Shown here in pieces: positions 23,037-33,500 of a stretch of 64,000 nt of DNA. Source of the stretch: Chlorocebus sabaeus. Taxonomy: Eukaryota > Chordata > Mammalia > Primates > Cercopithecidae. The stretch spans positions 20,441,766 to 20,505,765 of the forward strand of contig NC_132915.1 of assembly GCF_047675955.1 (NCBI RefSeq), written 5' to 3'. Position 1 is the stretch's first letter. Every line of letters starts with the position of its first letter. Below the pieces are notes generated by a model. It saw only the letters and a list, made by a program, of their open reading frames with translations, was not told the origin of the DNA and made no database searches. Made by a program: the position numbers and the translations under genes.

Positions 23037-23550
23037 AATATATACATCATGACCAAATGGGATTTATTCTAGGTATGCAAGGCTAGGTCAACATTCAAAG
23101 ATCAATCACTGTAATCTATCACACCAACAGGTTAAAGAAGAAAAAAATCCTATAATAGTAATAGATGCAGAAAAAAACATTTGACAAAATCCAGTATTCT
23201 TTTGTTTTTGTTGTTTTGAGATGGAGTCTTGCTCTGTCACCTAGGCCGGAGTGCAGTGGCACAATCTCGGCTCACTGCAACCTCCACCTACTGTGTTCAA
23301 GCGATTCTCATGCCTCATCCTCCCAAGTAGCTGGGACTACAGGTGCCCGCTACCATACCCAGCTAATGTTTGTACTTTTAGTAGAGACAGGGTCTCACCA
23401 TGTTGGCAAGGCTGGTCTCGAACTCCTGGCCTCAACTGATCTGGCCACTTCAGCTTCCCAAAGTGCCGAAATTACAGGCATGAGCCACCATGTCCGGCCC
23501 CAACATTCTTGAAGGAAAAGAAAACACTCTCAGCAAAGCAGGAATAGATG
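23037..23550 (+). repeat. L1 ORF2 fragment split by an Alu
   Basis: CATGACCAAATGGGATTTAT, AACAGGTTAAAGAAGAAAAA and ACATTTGACAAAATCCAGTA are L1 RT-region text, continuing after the Alu with AAGGAAAAGAAAACACTCTC. Confidence 0.82.
23202..23498 (-). repeat. Alu inside the L1 fragment
   Basis: Reverse Alu flanked by CCAGTATTCTT (23191-23201) and CCAACATTCTT (23499-23509). Confidence 0.95.
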
Positions 23551-23569
23551 TGTATGTATGACAGAAAAA

Positions 23570-24640
23570 AAAAAATCAGAGTATTTGTTGCCTCTGAAGA
23601 TAAGGGTAGGAATAGATTAAGAAAGATCAGGAAAAAGACTTTCTGGGGTGATGGTCTTGTTCTATATCTTGACTGGGTTTGAGTTACACATGTGTATGTA
23701 TTTGTCAAAACTCTGGGAATGTACACTTAAGATTTGCATATTTTCTTCTATATAAATTTTACCTGAAAAGGAAAAAATAAGCAAATATTAAACTCTAATT
23801 AATGATACACATGCTAAAGTATTTAGGAAGAAATGAACTCATCTCTATAACTTACTCTGAAATACATTTAATAATATGAATTGATGCAGGGATAGAGAAA
23901 TGGATCGATGGATAGGTATGTGACAAAACGTGTAGTTAAGTATTAATGGTATTCCATTATATGGATATACCAGTTTGTTTATCCATTCACCTGTTGGTGG
24001 ATACTTGGATTGTTTCCCATTTGGGGCTATTAAAAATAAAGCTGCTATGAACATTTGTGTGCAAATCTTTATATGAACATATGCTTTCATTTCTCTTGGG
24101 TAAACATGCAGAAGTGCAATGGCTTGATAATATGGTAGATGTATGTTTAAAGAAATTGCCAAATTCTTTTCCCAAGTTGTAACATTTTACATCCCCAGGA
24201 GAGATATAATAGAGAGTTCCAGTTTTTCCACATCCTTACCACCACTTGCTACGGTCAGCAATAAAAAGAAATAAATTATTGATTGTATGACTACATGGAC
24301 GAATCTCAAAATAATTATGCTGAAATAAGCCAGACTGAAAGAATACAAACTGTACAATCCCATTTATACAAGTCTAGAAATCTCAATATGCAGTAACAGA
24401 AAGCAAATCAGCAAAAACCTGAGGACAAGAAGGGTAAAAGGGACAAGGAGGGTTAGAAGATGTGGTTTACAAAAAGGCACAAGAAAACTTTAAGGTATGA
24501 TATATATGTTCATTATCATGTTATGATTGTTACCTGCATGCATATATACGCTAAAACTTATCAAAGTGTAGACTTTAACATACATTTTACCTGATGTCAA
24601 TTATACCTCAATAAACCTGTTCATACATAATACTAATGAC
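23570..24640. repeat. Mosaic of L1M 3'-end fragments
   Basis: Three pieces. 23570-23785 plus strand: 3' UTR text GAGTTACACATGTGTATGTA with GTACACTTAAGATTTGCATA. 23935-24255 minus strand: GGTATTCCATTATATGGATA and AAAATAAAGCTGCTATGAAC. 24260-24630 plus strand: GACTACATGGACGAATCTCA to TTATACCTCAATAAA. The reverse middle piece shows a separate or inverted insertion. The 24640-25265 stretch beyond is AT-rich with nothing recognised. Confidence 0.7.
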
Positions 24641-25267
24641 AGAATCTAGATAATGGGTATATGCAGAGGTACTATAAAATCTCGTAACACTTTTTATAAT
24701 AAAATGTTTCACAGTCTTTAAAGTTCTATTAAAATATCTTAGAACATAAATATAAAAATAATATGTAAGGAATTAGAATTGGTCATTAACACCAGACTGT
24801 AAGAATCATTTGTTTGGCTCCCTAGTGTATTCTGGGCACAGAAGAATGACTCCTTAAAATAAAAAACTGTATCATAACTGAATCTTCATTTTCCTGTACT
24901 GCTTCTGGTATAATAGGGGTATGCAGTTAAGTGGCCACTAAACACATGATTCTATTATAAAGGGAAAACTGGGAGATTAACATTTCAAAAACAGAATATG
25001 TATGTTAGTTAATAGACAAGAAATCTGAACTTCTAATGTTACATAAAGATGTTAGGCATTATAAAAAAAAATTGCAAATTTGTCCAAGTATCATGATTTT
25101 GGAGCAAACAAAATAGAGACAAGGCAGGCTAACTTAAGAAAGGCCAAGAAGTAAAGGTACTTCCTGTGTTAGAAATGATAATTCCATCACACAAGCCACC
25201 TTTACTACTGCTTTTGTCTATTTAAAATTCTAATACTTTTCTCCTTAATGTTTTCTTAAAATGTACC

Positions 25268-25425
25268 CAACTGTGCATCACAGTCCCCAGTGTCATTTGT
25301 TTAAAAAAAGATTTTGATGTCCTATTCCAGATAAACAATTTATAATCTCTGGGGGCAGGTTCAAAAATTTGTATTCACAACAAGCACCTATGGCTGATTC
25401 GGATGCAGCCTAGCTCTTAAAGAAA
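25268..25425 (+). repeat. MER5A-like (hAT-Charlie) fragment
   Basis: CTGTGCATCACAGTCCCCAG, TATAATCTCTGGGGGCAGG and CTGATTCGGATGCAGCC follow the MER5A pattern. Diverged; terminal repeats not clear. Confidence 0.5.
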
Positions 25426-25436
25426 ATATGTGAAAT

Positions 25437-25744
25437 GGCCAGACGCTGTGGCTCACACCTGTGATCCCAGCACTCTGGGAGGTCAAGGCGGGCAGAACAC
25501 TTGAGGTCAGGTGTTCGAGACCAGCCTAGTTGAGGTGGTGAAACCCTGTCCCTCCTAAAAATACAAAAATTAGCCATGCATGGTGGTGGGCACCTTTAAT
25601 CCCAGCTACTTGGGAGGCTGAGGCAGGAGAATCACTTGAGGCTATGAGACAGAGGTTGCAGTGAGCCGAGATCACGTCACTGCACTCCCGCCTGGGTGAC
25701 AGAACGAGACTCCGTCTCAAATTAAAAAAAAAAGAAAAAGAAAA
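25437..25744 (+). repeat. Alu with 16-bp target-site duplication
   Basis: Forward Alu flanked by AGAAAATATGTGAAAT (25421-25436) and AGAAAACATGTGAAAT (25745-25760), one mismatch. Confidence 0.97.
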
Positions 25745-25760
25745 AGAAAACATGTGAAAT

Positions 25761-26303
25761 GCTACGTTGCTTGAGAAAGGTGGGAGGATAAATTTCAGAT
25801 GAGTCTATGAAATATTACCACCTATCTAACTAGATGATATATGGGAAGGGAGAATTATAAATAGAAATGTATAAAAAGTATACCTTATCCACATCAAAAT
25901 TTGCCAAGTCAGTCCTGGAATGAACCTCAATTCTTTTTTCCTTCCCTGTCAGACAGATTCTTCTAGCAGTGAGTCTACTTACTGTATTGAACCCAGTACT
26001 GCAGCACTCTTCTGCTGCATTATAATTAAACAGGTTTTTGGAAAACTCCTCATTCATATATAAAAATGCTTCCACAGGAAAATGCATTCTGATTTCCAAA
26101 GAATCCATCTCAGCAACAAATTTTCAGCTGACCATCGCATTATTAGTAATGACTGAATACTAATTGATACTATTATATTAACATGCTAATATTGAAATTT
26201 GCTGGATTATTACACAGAAGCCTAGCAAAAGCACACATTTACAACTACCAATAGGTCCTTTGTGTTAGACCATAAAATATTATCTTAAAATTTTCCTATG
26301 CAG
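25761..26303. other. Unique intron 1 sequence with a 92-codon minus-strand open frame
   Basis: No repeat recognised. A minus-strand frame is open at 26108-25830. I recognise no protein in it and treat it as chance, although splice-like signals border it (see findings). Confidence 0.4.
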
Positions 26304-26315
26304 CATCTAGTTTCT

Positions 26316-26636
26316 GTCTTTTTATTTTTATTTTATTTTATTTTATTTTATTTTAATTTTTTGAGGCAGGGTCTCGCTCTGTCACGCAGGCTAGAAGGTA
26401 GTGGCGCTATCTTAGCTCACTGCAACCTATGTCTCCCAGCTTCAAGCAATTCTCCTTCCTCAGTCTCCTGAGTAGCTGGGATTACAGGTGAGCGCCACAG
26501 TACCCAGCTAATTTTTGGATCTTATTTTTTCAGTAGAGATGAGGTTTCACCACATTGGCTAGGCTGGTCTGAAGTGATCCACCCTCCTCAGTCTCCCAAA
26601 GTGCTGGGATTACAGGCATGAGCCACTACGTCTGGT
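26316..26636 (-). repeat. Alu with (TTTTA)n tail
   Basis: Reverse Alu; the tail has become a TTTTA pentamer repeat (26320-26358). Flanked by CATCTAGTTTCT (26304-26315) and CATCTAGCTTCT (26637-26648). Confidence 0.96.
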
Positions 26637-26811
26637 CATCTAGCTTCTATTACAGAAATTTTCAAACAATGTTTTTTAAAAATCCTCCAAATTTGTCAAA
26701 TTACTACTTTTGAAATTCTCAAAGAATATTTTTTAAAAAATACTCCAGCTATTAAAGTTTCATCTATCAAAACATAACCAATTTCTATAAATAAAACACT
26801 GACATTTTATT

Positions 26812-26964
26812 TTATTTTGAGAGAGTCTCTCTGTCTGTTGCCTCGGTTGGAATGCAGTGGCATGATCAGAGCTCACTGTAATCTCAAACTTCTATGCTCA
26901 AGCCATCTTCCTGCCTCAGCCTCCCAAAGTGCTGGGATTACAGGAATGAGCACCACACCTGGAC
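26812..26964 (-). repeat. Free Alu monomer (FLAM/FRAM-like)
   Basis: Single reverse monomer of about 150 bases: GAGAGAGTCTCTCTGTCTGT to GCACCACACCTGG, with no second arm. Between it and the Alu on its left is AT-rich sequence. Confidence 0.75.
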
Positions 26965-26974
26965 AATGACTTGT

Positions 26975-28190
26975 TTTTAATTATTTGATAAAGACTAAAG
27001 TTAGAGGGATCATACTACCTGATTTCTAGACTAACTACAAAGACACAGTTATCAAGACAGTGTAGTATTGGTGAAATGACAGACACATAGATTGTTGAGA
27101 CAGACTAAATCCACACAGTATTAAGTCTACTGATTTTTTTTTTTTTTTTTTACAAAATGCAAAGATAATGCAACAGAGAAAGGATCGTCTTTTTTAGCAA
27201 GTGGTGCTGAACAATTGGATATTTGCATCCACATCCAAACAAATGAACCTCAACCTTTAACACATATCTTATACCTTGCACAAAAAGAGATCCAAAACCT
27301 AAAACTACGACACTTCCATAAGACAACGTAGGAGAACATCTTTGACTTTGGGTTGGGAAAAGATTTCTTAGATATGAATACCAAAAGCTATGATTCATAA
27401 AAGAAATGTTTTATAAACTGGGTTTTATCTAAAATTTAAAATGTATGCTCTACAAAAGACAAAATGGGAAAAGACTGAGAAAATATTTTCAAATTACATA
27501 GCTGATGAAGAACTGGTATGCTTAATATTTAAAGAACTCTCAAAACTCAACAATAAGAAAACAAACACTTTGGAAAAAGAGTTTGCCTGTTCCTCAAAAG
27601 GTTACACAAAGAGTCAGCATATGACCAAGCAATTCCACTTCTAGGTATATACCCAAGAGAATTTAAAACATACATCCACAAAAAACTTGAACATGAATGT
27701 TCAGTGGCATTATTCATAATATCCAAAAGGTGGATGTTTAGGAATAATCTAAATATCCAACAACTGGTGAATATACATAGATTGTGGTCTATGAATACAA
27801 TGGAATATTATTTAACCAAAGAGCAAATGAAATAGTCATACATCCTTCAGCATGGAGGAACCTTGAAAATACATTAGGTTAAAGAAGCCAGAAACAAAAG
27901 GCCATATATTATATAATTCCACTTAAATGAAACGTCCAGAATTACCAAATCCATAAAGACCGAAAGTAGGTTAGTGGTTGCCAGAGGTGCAGTAGTGAGA
28001 AGTGGGAGGAAATTGGGGAGCACTCCTAATGGGCATGAGGTTTAATTTTGGGGTGCCAAAATGTTCTGGAACGAGAGAATAGTGATGGTTGTACACTTCT
28101 GTGACTATACTAAAAAACACTGAATTGTACATATTAAAAGGGTGAAATTTGTGGTATATGAATTACATCTCAATCAAAAACAAAAACAAA
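26975..28190 (+). repeat. L1M ORF2 3' end and 3' UTR
   Basis: AGAGGGATCATACTACCTGA, AGTGGTGCTGAACAATTGGA, TATATACCCAAGAGAATTT and GGAATATTATTTAACCAAAG are L1 ORF2 3' text. The 3' UTR ends near ATTACATCTCAATCAAAAAC. A T-run sits at 27136-27151. Frames are broken; the short open frame at 27441-27644 is a shard of ORF2. Confidence 0.85.
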
Positions 28191-28365
28191 AAAAACCGTA
28201 CAACCCAATTTAAAATGAACCTGCAATCCCACTCTTAGGTATTTATCCAAGAGAAATAACAATTATGTCCACACAAACACCTGTACACGAATGTTTACGA
28301 CAGCTTTATTCATAACCTCCAAAAACTGAAATATCCTTCAACCATCAAACAGATACTTACAGTCA

Positions 28366-28652
28366 GGCGGGCACAGTGGCTCATGCCTGTAATCCCAGCC
28401 CTTTAGGAAGCAGCGGCAGGCGGATCGCTTGAGATCAGGAGTTTGAGACCAGCCTGGCCAACATGGCAAAACCCCGTCTCTACTGAAAATACAAAAATTA
28501 GCGGGGCGTGGTGGCGCGCCCGTAGTCCCAGCTATCCATGAGGCTGAGGCACGAGAATCACTTGAACCTGAGAGGCGGAGGTTGCAGTGAGCAAAGATGG
28601 TGCCACTGCACTCCAGCCTGAGCGACAGAGTGAGACTCTCTCTCAAAACCAA
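28366..28652 (+). repeat. Alu
   Basis: Forward Alu GGCGGGCACAGTGGC to GACTCTCTCTC. Inserted in L1M between ACTTACAGTCA and ACATACAGTCC. Confidence 0.94.
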
Positions 28653-28816
28653 ACAAACATACAGTCCATCCACAGAATGAAACACTACTCAAAAATACAG
28701 AAATGAAATTCACTAATGTATGCGATACATGGACGAATTAAACCCAGACCCAAAAGGCTACATACCATATAATTCCATTTGTATGCACTCTGGAAAAGAT
28801 AAAACTAGAGGGATGA

Positions 28817-29122
28817 GGCTGGGTGCGGTGGCTCACGCCTGTAATCCCAGCACTTTGGGAGGCCCAGGCGGGCGCATCACGAGGTCAGGAGATGGAGACT
28901 ATCCTGGCTAACACAGTAAAACCCAGTCTCTACTAAAAATACAAAAAATCAGCCGGGCATGGTGGCACGCGCCTGTAGTCCCAGCTACTCGGGAGGCTGA
29001 GACACGAGAATTGCTTGAACCCGAGAGGCGGAGGTTGCAGTGAGCTCAAATCGCGCCACTGCAGCCCGGGCAACAGGGCAAGACTCGCCTCAAAAAAACA
29101 AACAAACAAACAAACAAAAAAA
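28817..29122 (+). repeat. Alu (AluY/S-like)
   Basis: Forward Alu GGCTGGGTGCGGTGGC, ending in (AAAC)n. It has a short deletion in the second arm (CACTGCAGCCCGGGC). Confidence 0.94.
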
Positions 29123-29310
29123 CAGAGGGACAGAAACGGATGACTGGTTGCCAGGAGGCGGCGTGAGGTCCACTACAAAGGAGCAGCTGAGAGAATTCGG
29201 GAGGCTTGATGAAACTTTTATGTGTCATTATTGTGGTGGTAGTTACATGCCTCTTAGCATTTGTCAAGAACTGTATCACAAGAGTGAATTTTACTGCATG
29301 TAAATTTTAA

Positions 29311-30120
29311 ATAAATAAGTTGATCAGTCACACTCTAAACAAACCTCCACCCTGAATGCAGAAGCAAGGTTCCACTACAGATCAAAGCTCACTTCAAGTA
29401 TTCTTAAGGCTTCCTTCTGAGGTAGATGGGAGACAAATTTCATTTTCACTTTGCAACTAAGAAGCTGCATAAACAGTCTGCAAGTTTCTCGTACTAATCA
29501 AACAGGCTGAGCAGCTATCGCTATGACCCTAGTTTTTGTAGTCCACTCACTCTCCATCATGACACTAGGTCCCCACCGTAGTAACATTCTTTAAAATCAA
29601 ACTAAATTACCTGTTTACATCATCTCATAAACGACAAGAGTCAAGATAAGCATTTTAGAAGAAGGCTGGAAGTGTGTGCATAGACAAGAATAGTTAAATT
29701 ACTTTAAATATATATTTAAACACACTATTCACACACAAAATTAACCCTCACTTTGGCCTGGGAAATTCATTTCATAAAGGAGTCTAATGTCTAGCGGGTG
29801 TTTAAAATGAACAAGAGAATAATACAAAAACCGATGGAAACATTAAAAATGAGGCTCTCAGTAAGGCAGAACCCCAAACTAAACGGACACAGGGAAAGCT
29901 CGGTCCTTCACCACCTAGGCAGCGTAGGGCCCTGCTCAGTCCGGTCTTTTGCAGGTCTGAGACGTTGCACCGCACGCCTTGGTTTTTCTTTAAAATTCGG
30001 CAATTCACTCTGACCCACATATCCTGAAGCCTTGAAAATGTGACACATTCCTGGGTCAGGCTGTTAACTGTAACCACACAAACAACTTTCTGAGTTACTC
30101 TACACGTGAGTTTCCCTTTT
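29311..30120. other. Unique VPS13A intron 1 sequence next to the CpG island
   Basis: No interspersed repeat recognised. The GC content rises toward the island. A short open frame at 29798-30013 and its reverse shadow are not recognised as proteins. Confidence 0.6.
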
Positions 30121-30729
30121 GTTATCGGCCGAACCCAGGCGAGAGAGCCGGCGTCCGGGTCCTACGGCCGGAAGCGGGAGAGGAGAAAGCACCACGGGTC
30201 TAGCCGGGAACGGAGGCTGGGGAAGCAAGGAAGCGGGCGTCCCAGGTCACAGCGCCCTGCCTTCACTTGCGAGGCAGCATGCAACACGCGGGGGCTTTCT
30301 GGGGCCTCCGTCATAACCCCAGGGGGCCAAAGGACAGGGATGGGACCCAGCCCAGGAGGGCGTCTTCTCGATTCCTCGCCCCGCGCGGCTAAAGCTGGAC
30401 CGCGCGGGGCCAAGGGTAGAGAAGGGCCCCTCGCCGGGACTTGAACGCCAGACCCACGGAGCCCACTGCAGGTTCGCTCCGCCCAGAAAATTCAAACCTT
30501 TTCATTCCGCACTCATGACACTCTCCTTCCCCACAAAATATAAACAACTCGAGGGCGGAGGCCCGGGAACTGCCGCCCGGCTTTACGTAACTTGACCCGG
30601 AGGCTGGCGGCGGCAGGTGGCTGCACCCGGCGAGCAAGGTGCTCGAAGCCCCGAGAACGCCGGAGCCCGCTCGGGCAGAGAAACGGCCCGGAGGCAGGAG
30701 AGGCCGGGGAGCGGCGGCGGCCTCTTTAC

Positions 30730-30829
30730 CTTTCCAGATGCCCAGAGAGAGCTGGGACGTGTCCAGGTCCACCACATAGTCCCCCAAGAACCGGTTCAAT
30801 ACGTCCACGACTACCGACTCGAAAACCAT
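30730..30829 (-). CDS. VPS13A: VPS13A coding exon 1 (start codon to first donor)
   Basis: Reverse strand: ATG at 30829-30827 in a strong Kozak context (AGCATGG), then 33 codons reading MVFESVVVDVLNRFLGDYVV, then DLDTSQLSLGIWK, and one extra base (c.1-100). The donor is AAAG|GTAAAG. The sequence is the start of the chorein_N domain, shared by VPS13 and ATG2 bridge lipid-transfer proteins. The VVVD and VDLDTSQLSLG wording separates VPS13A from VPS13C, which begins MVLESVVADLL. An open frame continuing into intron 1 (to 30389) is read-through, not protein. No ATG occurs upstream on this strand until 31178. Confidence 0.97.
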
Positions 30830-31090
30830 GCTCCTCAGCAGTGGTGGGCACGGCGGCCGGCCCGTGCGCTCCTCCTCCCGCCGCCTTCCCCACGCCCCTC
30901 CCTTGAGGCCGTTCGGTTCACCGGCTCCGGGGCGGCTCCGGCTGCGGCGCCCCCACTGGCCCGACGCGCAGCCCCAGCGCCAGCTCCGCGAGGGACGGAG
31001 GCGGCAGCTCTCACGACGCGTGCGCAGGTCTGTGCTCCAGTGGAGGCGGAGCGCGGCGCAGACCTGGGCGCGCAGCCCGGAGAGAGAGGA
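30830..31090 (-). promoter_or_regulatory. VPS13A: VPS13A 5' leader and core promoter (extent estimated)
   Basis: From the start codon to 31175 the minus strand has no ATG, fitting a clean leader. The leader length is not readable; about 200-300 bases is assumed from memory of the human transcript. The NRF1-like site (31017-31026) lies inside this span, and the E2F-like (31128-31135) and RFX-like (31177-31189) sites lie just beyond it. Confidence 0.6.
31017..31026 (-). promoter_or_regulatory. NRF1-like site
   Basis: The minus strand reads TGCGCACGCG, close to the NRF1 palindromic consensus, in the CpG island about 190 bases upstream of the ATG. Confidence 0.45.
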
Positions 31091-31127
31091 AAGGCGGCTG
31101 CGCGGCCGCGGCTCTGGAGGGTGCCCT

Positions 31128-31135
31128 TTTCGCGC
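31128..31135 (+). promoter_or_regulatory. E2F-like site
   Basis: TTTCGCGC, a consensus E2F core, in the CpG island about 300 bases upstream of the VPS13A ATG. Confidence 0.4.
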
Positions 31136-31176
31136 CGAGCACGGCTCCTCTTTCCTGTCGGCCCCACCTCCTCCCC

Positions 31177-31189
31177 ATTGCCTGGCAAC
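31177..31189 (-). promoter_or_regulatory. RFX X-box-like inverted repeat
   Basis: The minus strand reads GTTGCCAGGCAAT: a perfect GTTGCC half-site, a one-base spacer and a GGCAAT half-site with one deviation from GGCAAC. RFX factors bind such X-boxes. Confidence 0.45.
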
Positions 31190-31345
31190 CGGACACCGGC
31201 CTAGGGCTACCGGATTTTTTCCGACCCCGCCCCCTCCTGCAGATCAGAGTTCCCAACGGCCCCCCGGAACGGGGCGGGTGCGGGGCGGTTACGCCCGACG
31301 GGAACGCCCCTCCCCCAGAAGGTGGTGGCCGCCTCCAAGCGTACG

Positions 31346-32094
31346 AGAGGGCTCGCCCCTGAGTAAGAGTGGGCAGATCCCACCCAGCCCAGTTGCCGGA
31401 GGCTTCCAGGGGGCTGTCCCAGGGAGCATCTCCCCCCATCATTACAGGCTGGGAGGGTCCAGTAAGCCTGGATGTCTCGGCGCCTGTAACCTCCCGCCTG
31501 GCCTTTAGGAGGACTTAACTTCCTGCTGCGAGTCGAGGATGGAATTCCATAGTCCCTGCGCTGCCTCTGAGATGAGCACCCATTTTTGGTCAAGTCGTTT
31601 ATGCGGAGCCGTCTTTCATTCCAAAGAGTGACACGCTTCCCTGCAGATAAGAGTTAGAGTCAGCCGGTCTGGAAACTGCTGAACACCCTCCAAGAAATAC
31701 TGGGAGTGCTGGACCCCTGACCCCTAAGCCTCCACCGAACCACTGACCTAAAATAAATTACAATTACAGCTCTTTCGACCCGTTTGGTCTTATTTAGAAG
31801 TAATCCCAAAGGCCTGAGGTCACAGAGATGCTAAATGTGAGGTTTAGAGAACTGTAATTAATCATTTTCAGTACCGAAAAAGTGTACATTGAGCGTTTTC
31901 TCTTTGCACATTAAATGAATAATGATTGATTTGTATTAATTCCTGTGTCATTTTACTCCTTTTTGTGCACAGTCACCAGATTTTTCAAAATTAAATGTTT
32001 AAGGTGTGCCTTTGCAAGTAGAATGCCTGACAAAAACTATAAATTTTGACATGAGTTTATGAATGATTTTCATATAATTTTATATTTGAAGGAC
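31346..32094. other. VPS13A upstream flank, no gene recognised
   Basis: GC falls sharply after about 31.5 kb and the sequence becomes ordinary AT-rich. In human a non-coding antisense gene (VPS13A-AS1) is annotated head-to-head with VPS13A. If conserved it would start in or near the island and run rightward, but I cannot place an exon from sequence. Confidence 0.45.
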
Positions 32095-32215
32095 CTTTAT
32101 GAGGTCTCCAACCTCTTAGTCTTAAATATAATGAAACTGAAATGTTAGGGATGTGTGCAAGGTCATACAACCAATGTTCTGTGGAAGAACTGGAACCTGG
32201 CCCTTCTGATTGGCC
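32095..32215 (-). repeat. MIR fragment
   Basis: GAAGGACCTTTATGAGGTCT, AATGAAACTGAAATG, GCAAGGTCATACAACC and AAGAACTGGAACCTGG follow the reverse complement of the MIR SINE core. Confidence 0.65.
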
Positions 32216-33360
32216 GCCACCCCTCCTGCTTCTCTTGCATTCAGCTAACAATCTACTTCAGAACACCTGCACGGAGAAACTAATAGAGGCTAAAATACCT
32301 AGGAAAGGGAAGAGCTGTACATAATGAGGCATTTTGCCATCGCGCTATTAATAAGAAGCCAGATACACAGAAGCTGCAAAATTCCACTGTTATATCTAGC
32401 ACTACAAATTCAAAGTTAAAAGAATTTCCAGAACTCCAAAAATACATCTTAAGTATCTTGCAAACGCTTTCATATTAGTTTTCTACAATCTAGGAAAATT
32501 TTATGGAAGTGGGGAAGGGGAAGGGATGTTGCTGAAAAGTTAGAGGTATAAGCATAAAGCAATGAAAAAATTCTACTGAGGAAGTGTTAGAAATAAGTGG
32601 ATGCATACTGTAACCAAATTCTTATCTAGTGTTAGATGTACATGAACTTGCTTCGTAAATACTGAAAGACAATATTTTGCATTCGGTCTTTGTATTGCTT
32701 AATCCATCTAAGGAAGTTTGTAAGCAAAAATACATTAACATCACCATGTAAAAGGTATGCTCATTAAACCAACGAACCAAATTTCTGTTGTACTTTGAAA
32801 AATAAGCCCAAGGACTACTATAAAGCTCGAGTTTCAAATTAGGATGTATGTCAGTGTAAGTTATTCTTTCTCTAGATCACAATTAAAATGCTATACTGCA
32901 TTCTTTGATCCAATGGGAAACAGAAAAGAGGGGGAGAGCATCTGAATGACCCCAAATTACAATTATCATCTAACTTTATAATAAATCTCTAACTTTGCAA
33001 GTAGGATTTGCAGTTTTATGTATAGTTTCCATGCCACCGCTCTTCGTCTTTAAAATTTCGGCATGCTGGTAGTAATCTTGGAATTTTTTTTTTCTCCTGA
33101 TCTTAATTCTTTTGTCCACAAGTAAATGTCATTTGTGTGCTGTTTGTCTTTATCATTCCGCATGGGCATTGCAGGAGCAGGCTAGATGGCCAGATAACAA
33201 AGCTGTTGAAGCAGACCACAAAGCTGTTGCAGCAGGTGTCCTGGAGGAACAGGTGTAGAAGATAGCCGTTTTATAGGTATGGGACTTTTACTAATCTAAC
33301 TTCAAAGAGCCCTGTGCTCCATCTGTTTATGCTTTAAAATTTTTAAACAATAAAAAGTTA
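32216..33360. other. Upstream flank, nothing recognised
   Basis: AT-rich single-copy-looking sequence. The only local structure noted is a short near-repeat around 33198-33236 (AAAGCTGTTGAAGCAG and AAAGCTGTTGCAGCAG). Confidence 0.5.
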
Positions 33361-33365
33361 TTTGG

Positions 33366-33500
33366 AGCCTGGCATGATGGCACATGCCTGTAGTCCCAGC
33401 TACTCAAAGGGTGACAGAGAGGATCTCTTGAGCCCAGGAGTTCAGGGCTGCAGTAAACTATGATGCTGCCACTGCAAACTGGGTGACACAGTGAAAAAAT
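33366..33500 (+). repeat. Alu monomer-like fragment
   Basis: GCCTGGCATGATGGCACATG to ACTGGGTGACACAGTG, then (AAAT)n. Diverged single-arm Alu. Confidence 0.8.

Larger units (their letters stand above)
28196..29310 (+). repeat. Second L1M 3' end, split by two Alus
   Basis: CACTCTTAGGTATTTATCC, TACATGGACGAATTAAACCC, CATATAATTCCATTTGTATG and, after the second Alu, GTGGTGGTAGTTACATGCC to TTTACTGCATGTAAATTTTA. A separate copy following the previous tail. Confidence 0.75.
1..31090 (-). other. VPS13A: VPS13A gene, 5' portion (exons 1-4 and introns 1-4 in part)
   Basis: The gene runs right to left from the CpG island to the left edge. Four coding exons are recognised from the translated chorein N-terminus and from canonical GT/AG junctions with compatible phases (1, 0, 1, 1). 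Coding lengths are 100, 44, 43 and 96 nt, so this window covers c.1-283. VPS13A is a very large protein (about 3,170 residues in human) that moves lipids at contacts of the ER with mitochondria and lipid droplets. Its loss causes chorea-acanthocytosis in people. The 5' limit near 31090 is an estimate, because the transcription start cannot be read from sequence. Exon 5 is not in the first 466 bases. Confidence 0.93.
30125..31345. promoter_or_regulatory. VPS13A: CpG island of the VPS13A promoter, exon 1 and start of intron 1
   Basis: About 1.2 kb of GC-rich, CpG-dense sequence in an AT-rich window, free of recognisable Alu or L1. It spans coding exon 1 (30829-30730), the first 600 bases of intron 1 and the presumed promoter to the right. 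No TATA box was seen. GC-box-like motifs lie at 30891-30902 (CACGCCCCTCCC), near 30929 and at 31225-31288. An ETS-like CCGGAAG lies near 30169. This is the usual arrangement of a broadly expressed gene, often with start sites spread over 100 bases or more. Confidence 0.93.

Noticed and set aside
30389..30729. Extension of VPS13A exon 1 frame into intron 1
   Set aside because: Follows a consensus donor AAAG|GTAAAG; exon 2 continues the known protein in phase, so this is unspliced read-through.
30835..31188. 117-codon minus-strand frame ending just before the VPS13A ATG (possible upstream frame)
   Set aside because: It starts at TTG rather than ATG. The nearest upstream ATG is at 31178, probably outside the transcript. 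The composition explains the length.
30617..31508. Long plus-strand open frames of 195 and 226 codons in the CpG island
   Set aside because: GC-rich islands lack stop codons by composition. The products are Arg/Pro/Ala-rich with no recognisable domain and lie antisense to VPS13A exon 1 and its promoter.
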